From Agelas oroides (Eukaryota; Porifera; Demospongiae; Agelasida; Agelasidae): 64,000 bases of DNA. A program made the translations under genes and the position numbers. The notes beneath the pieces are model-generated. The model was not told where the DNA came from. It ran no database searches and saw only the letters and a list, made by a program, of their open reading frames with translations. The stretch covers positions 7,470,167-7,534,166 of the forward strand of contig OX422190.1 in the NCBI GenBank assembly GCA_949130485.1. Reading direction: 5' to 3'. Shown here one piece after another: positions 58,801-64,000 of the stretch; position 1 is the first letter of the stretch; every line of letters starts with the position of its first letter.

Positions 58801-61800
58801 GTAGTAGAGAGAAGTAGAGCAATGTAGAGCCATCCTAGAGTGTACTAGAGTCAAGTAGAGCCATGTAGAGCCGTGGTAGAGTGTAGTATATTATAGAGTC
58901 AAGCAGAGCCAAGTAGAGCCATGGTAGAGTGTAGTAGAGTGCAGTAGAGTCATGTAGAGTCAAGTAGAGCCTTTGTATAATGTAGCAGAACCATGGCAGT
59001 GTGTAGTAGAGTCAAGTAGAGCCAAGTAGAGCTATGGTATAGGGTGTAGTAGAGTCACGTAGAGTCAAGAAGAGCCATGGTACAGTGTAGTAAAGTGATG
59101 TACACTCAAGTAGAGACACGGTAGAGTGTAGTAGAGTCATCCAGAGTCAAGTAGAGCCTTTGTAGAATGCAGTAGAGCCATGCACGGTAGAGTGTAGTAG
59201 AGTAAAGTAGAGCCAATTAGAGCCATGGTAGAGTGTAGTAGAGAGAAGTAGAGCCATCGTAGAGTGTACTAGAGTCAAGTAGAGCCACGTAGAGCCATGG
59301 TAGACTATACTAGAGTCAAGTAGAGCCAAGTAGAACCATGGTAGAGTGTAGTAGAGTCAAGTAGATTCAAGTAGAGACACGGTAGAGTGTAGTAGAATCA
59401 TGCAGATTCAAGTAGAGCCTTTGTAGAATGCAGTAGAGCCATGGATGGTAGAGTGTACAAGAGTAAAGTAGAGCCAAGTAGAGTCATGCTAGAGTGTAGT
59501 AGAGAAAAGTAGAGCAATGCATAGCCATGGTAGAGTTTAGTAGAGTCAAGTAAAGCTACGTACAGCCATGCTAAGATGTAGTAGAGTCAAGTAGAGTCAA
59601 GTAGAGCCATGGTAGAGTGTAGTAGAGTCCAGTAGAGTCATGTAGAGTCAAGTAGAGCCTTTGTATAATGTAGTAGACCCATGGTAGAGAGTAGTAGAGC
59701 CAAGTAGAGCCAAGTACAGCTATGGTAGGGTGTAGTAGAGTCACGTAGAGTCAAGATGAGCCATGGTACAGTGTAGTAAAGTGATGTACACTCAAGTAGA
59801 GACACGGTAGAGTGTAGTAGAGTCATCCAGACTCCAGTAGAGCCTTTGTAGAATGCAGTAGAGCCATGCATGGTAGAGTGTAGTAGAGTAAAGTAGAGCC
59901 AATTAGAGCCATGGTAGAGTGTAGTAGAGAGAAGTAGAGCCATCGTAGAATGTACTAGAGTCAAGTAGAGCCACGTAGAGCCATGGTAGACTATACTAGA
60001 GTCAAGTAGAGCCAAGTAGAACCATGGTAGAGTGTAGTAGAGTCAAGTAGATTAATGTAGAGACACGGTAGAGTGTAGTAGATTCATGCAGATTCAAGTA
60101 GAGCCTTTGTAGAATGCAGTAGAGCCATGGATGGTAGAGTGTACAAGAGTAAAGTAGAGCCAAGTAGAGTCATGCTAGAGTGTAGTAGAGAAAAGTAGAG
60201 CAATGCAGAGCCATGGTGGAGTGTAGTAGAGTCAAGTAAAGCTACGTACAGCCATGCTAAGGTGTAGTAGAGTCAAGTAGAGCCAAGTAGAGCCATGGTA
60301 GACTGTAGTAGAGTCCAGTAGAGTCATGTACGGTCAAGTAGAGCCTTTGTAGAATGTAGTAGACCCATGGTAGAAAGTAGTAGAGCCAAGTAGAGCAAAG
60401 TAGAGCCGTCGTAGAGTATACCAGAGTCAAGTAGAACCAAGTAGAATCATGGTAGAGTGTAGTAGACTCAAGTAGAGTCAAGTGGAGCCACGGTAGAGTT
60501 CTGTAGAGTCAAGCAGAGCTATGCCGGAATGTGGTAGAGACATGTAGAGTCAAGTAGAGCCTTGGTATAATCTAGTAGAGCAATGGAAGTGTGTAGTAGA
60601 GTCAAGTAGAGCCAAGTAGAGCCATGGGAAGGTGTAGTAGAGTCACGTAGAGTCACGAATAGCAATGGTAGAATGTAGTACAGTGATGTACACTCAAGCA
60701 GAGCCATGGTAGAATGTAGTAGAGCCATGGTAGAGTGTAGTAGAGCCAAGTTCAGCCATGGTTGAATGCAGTAGAGTCAAGTGGAGCCAAGTAGATTCAT
60801 GGTAGAGTGTAGTTGAGCCGAGTAGAACTAAGTAGAGCCATCGTACAGTGTACTAGAGTCAAGTAGAGCCACGTAGAGCCATGGTAGAGTATACTAGAGT
60901 CAAGTAGAGCCAAGTAGAACCATGGTACAGTGTAGTAGAGTCAAGTAGAGTCAAGTAGAGACATGGTAGAGTGCAGTAGAGTCATGCAGAGTCAAGTAGA
61001 GTCTTTATAGAAGGCATGCAGTAGAGCCATGGTAGACTAATAAATTAGAGCCAAGTAGAGTCATGATAGAGTGTAGTAGAGAGAAGTAGAGCAATGTATA
61101 GTCATCGTAGAGTGTACTAGAGTCAAGTTGAGCCAAGTAGAACCATGGTAAAGTGTAGTAGAGTCAAGTAGAGTCAAGTAGAGCTATAGTAGAGTGTAGT
61201 AGAGTCAAGTAGAGCCAAGTAGAGTCATGGTAGAATGTAGTAGAGTGCAGTAGAATCAAGGAGAGCCATGCCGGAATGTGGTAGAGCCATGTAGAGTCAA
61301 GTAGAGCCTTGGTATAATGTAGTAGAGCAATGGAAGTGTGTAGTAGAGTCAAGTAGAGCCAAGTAGAGCCATTGAAAGGTGTAGTAGAGTCACATAGAGT
61401 CATGAACAGCAATGGTAGAATGTAGTACATTGATGTACACTCAAGCAGAGCCATGGTAGAATGTAGTAGAGCCATGGTAGAGTGTCGTAGAGGCAAGTTG
61501 AGCCATGGTTGAATGCAGTAGAGTCAAGTGGAGCCAGGTAGATTCATGGTAGAGTGTAGTAGAGCCGAGTAGAACTAAGTAGAGCCGTCGTACAGTGTAC
61601 TAGAATCAAGTAGAGCCACGTAGAGCCATGGTAGAGTGTACTAGACTCAAGTAGAGCCAAGTAGAACCATGGTAGAGTGTAGTAGACTCAAGTAGAATCA
61701 AGTAGAGACACGGTAGAGTGTAGTAGAGTCATGCAGAGTCAAGTAGAGCCTTTGTAGAATGCAGTAGACCCATGCATGGTGGAGTGTAGTAGAGTAAAGT

Positions 61801-64000
61801 AGAGCCAATTAGAACCATGGTAGAGTGTAGTAGAGAGAAGTAGAGTAAAGTAGAGCCATCATAGAGTGTACTAGAGTCAAGTAGAGCCACGTAGAGCCGT
61901 GGTAGAGTGTAGTAGAGTCAAGCAGAGCCAAGTAGAGCCATGGTAGAGTGTAGTAGAGTGCAGTAGAGTCATGTAGAGTCAAATAGAGCCTTTGTATAAT
62001 GTAGTAGAACCATGGTAGAGTGTAGTAGATTCAAGTAGAGCCAAGTTGAGCTATGATAGGGTGTAGTAGAGTCACGTAGAGTCAAGAAGAGCCATGGTAC
62101 AGTGTAGTAAAGTGATGAACACTCAAGTAGAGACACGGTAGAGTGTAGTAGAGTCATCCAGAGTCAAGTAGAGCCTTTGTAGAATGCAGTAGAGCCATGC
62201 ATGGTAGAGTGTAGTAGAGTCAAGTAGAGCCAAGTAGAGCCATGGGAAGGTGTAGTAGAGTCACGTACAGTCACGAACAGCAATGGTAGAATGTAGTACA
62301 GTGATGTACACTCAAGCAGAGCCATGGTAGAATGTAGTAGACCCATGGTAGAGTGTAGTAGAGCCAAGTTGAGCCATGGTTGAATGCAGTAGAGTCAAGT
62401 GGAGCCAAGTAGATTCATGGTAGCGTGTAGTAGAGCTGAGTAGAACCAAGTAGAGCCATCGTAAAGTGTACTACAGTCAAGTAGAGCCATATAGAGCCAT
62501 GGTAGAGTATACTAGAGTCAAGTAGAGTCAAGTAGAGACACGGTAGAGTGCAGTAGAGTCATGCAGAGTCAAGTAGAGTCTTTATAGAATGCATGCCATG
62601 GTATAATAGTAAATTAGAGCCAAGTACAGTCATGATAGAGTGTAGTAGAGAGAAGTAGAGCAATGTATAGTCATCGTAGAGTGTACTAGAGTCAAGTAGA
62701 GCCAAGTAGAACCATGGTAGAGTGTAGTAGAGTCAACTACAGTCAAGTAGAGCCATGGTAGAGTGCAGTAGAGTCAAGTAGAGCCGGTGTAGAGTGTAGT
62801 AGAGTCAAGCAGAGCCAAGTAGAGCCATGGTAGAGTGTAGTAGAGTGCAGTAGAGTCATGTAGAGTCAAATAGAGCCTTTGTACAATGCAGTAGAACCAT
62901 GGTAGAATGTAGTAGATTCAAGTAGAAGCAAGTAGAGCTATGGTAGGGTGTAGTAGAGTCACGTAGAGTCAAGAAGAGCCATGGTACAGTGTAGTAAACT
63001 GATGAACACTAAAGTAGAGACACGGTAGAGAGTAGTAGAGTCAAGTAGAGTCAAGTAGAGCTATGGTAGAGTGTAGTAGAGTCAAGTAGAGCCAAGTAGA
63101 GTCATGGTAGAATGTAGTAGAGTGTAGTAGAATCAAGGAGAGCCATGCCGGAATGTGGTAGAGACATGTAGAGTCAAGTAGAGCCTTGGTATAATCTAGT
63201 AGAGCAATGGAAGTGTGCAGTAGAGTCAAGTAGAGCCAAGTAGAGCCATGGGAAGGTGTAGTAGAGTCACGTAGAGTCATGAACAGCAATGGTAGAATGT
63301 AGTACATTGATGTACACTCAAGCAGAGCCATGGTAGAATGTAGTAGAGCCATGGTAGAGTGTAGTAGAGGCAAGTTGAGCCATGGTTGAATGCAGTAGAG
63401 TCAAGTGGAGCCAGGTAGATTCATGGTAGAGTGTAGTAGAGCCGAGTAGAACTAAGTAGAGCCGTCGTACAGTGTACTAGAATCAAGTAGAGCCACGTAG
63501 AGCCATGGTAGAGTGTACTAGACTGAAGTAGAGCCAAGTAGAACCATGGTAGAGTGTAGTAGAGTCAAGTAGAATCAAGTAGAGACACGGTAGAGTGTAG
63601 TAGAGTCATGCAGAGTCAAGTAGAGCCTTTGTAGAATGCAGTAGACCCATGCATGGTGGAGTGTAGTAGAGTAAAGTAGAGCCAATTAGAACCATGGTAG
63701 AGTGTAGTAGAGAGAAGTAGAGTAATGTAGAGCCATCGTAAAGTGTACTAGAGTCAAGTAGAGCCACGTAGAGCCGTGGTAGAGTGTAGTGGAGTCAAGC
63801 AGAGCCAAGTAGAGCCATGGTAGAGTGTAGTAGAGTGCAGTAAAGTCATGTAGAGTCAAATAGAGCCTTTGTATAATGTAGTAGAACCATGGTAGAGTGT
63901 AGTAGATTCAAGTAGAGCCAAGTTGAGCTATGATAGGGTGTAGTAGAGTCACGTAGAGTCAAGAAGAGCCATGGTACAGTGTAGTAAAGTGATGAACACT
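55818..64000. repeat. Higher-order unit C (partial, ~8.2 kb in window)
   Basis: It follows unit B at constant spacing and lacks both the inserted element and the 261-bp duplication. The offset drops by about 1 kb between 61.2 and 62.0 kb, meaning C lacks one ~0.99-kb module there. Near 62,780 the sequence switches to a module equivalent to about 50.6 kb of unit B. It continues past the right edge. Confidence 0.7.

Larger units (their letters stand above)
11787..64000. repeat. Giant GTAGAG satellite array with higher-order structure
   Basis: The motif (A)GTAGAG followed by CCA, TCA, CCATG or TGTA recurs every 10 or 11 bases for about 52 kb. Common groups are 31 bp (AGTAGAGCCA, TGGTAGAGTGT, AGTAGAGTCA) and 41 bp (one more AGTAGAGCCA), with CCATGG in many of them. 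The plus strand is strongly G- over C-rich. Larger modules (0.6-2 kb) share rare variants such as GCCGGAATGTGGTAG, and above 32.4 kb whole 11.3-12-kb units repeat. The array starts near 11787 and continues beyond the right edge. Insertions at 12665, 14903, 17033 and 46209 break it. The location (centromeric, subtelomeric or interstitial) cannot be told from sequence. Confidence 0.95.

Noticed and set aside
11945..63373. Dozens of minus-strand open frames encoding LYHGSTWLYLTLLHST-like proteins.
   Set aside because: They follow the satellite monomer, overlap in several frames, lack splice or domain evidence and change with each indel. They are products of repeat composition, not genes.
11787..64000. 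CRISPR-like array.
   Set aside because: Repeats are head-to-tail without unique spacers, the context is eukaryotic and no cas genes are present.

Overview
The window is eukaryotic DNA. Both genes are split by short introns with GT..AG borders, and several intact inverted-repeat elements are present. One gene combines Death domains with a Roc/COR-type GTPase, and the other is a SWIM-type Mutator-like (MULE) transposase relative. Together with element ends of the ACCGTATAGCGGG type, this suggests a marine invertebrate, most likely a demosponge. The organism call is inference from gene families and repeat style recalled from memory, not from a search.

Layout. (1) Positions 1-7012, minus strand: one multi-exon gene, rebuilt from splice sites and reading phase. 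An 11-codon start exon is followed by three separate Death-domain exons, one large exon carrying a P-loop GTPase with a COR-like region, a 64-base linker exon, and a fourth Death-domain exon that runs off the left edge. All phases agree and the model gives 1097 codons up to base 1. Its introns hold at least two foldback elements. (2) Positions 7013-7451: a short head-to-head intergenic region with a palindromic NRF1-like site, a (CGGAA)5 tract and a run of 23 C. (3) Positions 7452-about 11184, plus strand: a multi-exon MULE/SWIM transposase-like gene with several apparent frame lesions, probably a decaying or recently disabled copy, with two more inverted-repeat elements in or after it. (4) Positions about 11787-64000, more than 80% of the window: one satellite array built from a roughly 10-bp GTAGAG-containing monomer.

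The array is hierarchical. Monomers of 10 or 11 bp form 31- and 41-bp groups, these form modules of roughly 0.6-2 kb, and from about 32.46 kb onward there are near-identical units of 11.3-12.0 kb (about 32458-43798, 43799-55817, 55818 to the end). The left edge (11.8-18 kb) is much more diverged. It is broken by a 21-bp minisatellite, a LINE 3' fragment, an unidentified 230-bp insert and locally inverted segments. A 480-bp terminal-inverted-repeat element sits only in the middle 12-kb unit, with a TA target duplication; the other two units show the empty site. That orders the events: amplification of the units first, transposition later.

The two genes share a short promoter region but show no evident functional link. 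The many long minus-strand open frames across the array (LYHGSTWLYL-like) are by-products of the repeat and are not annotated as genes.
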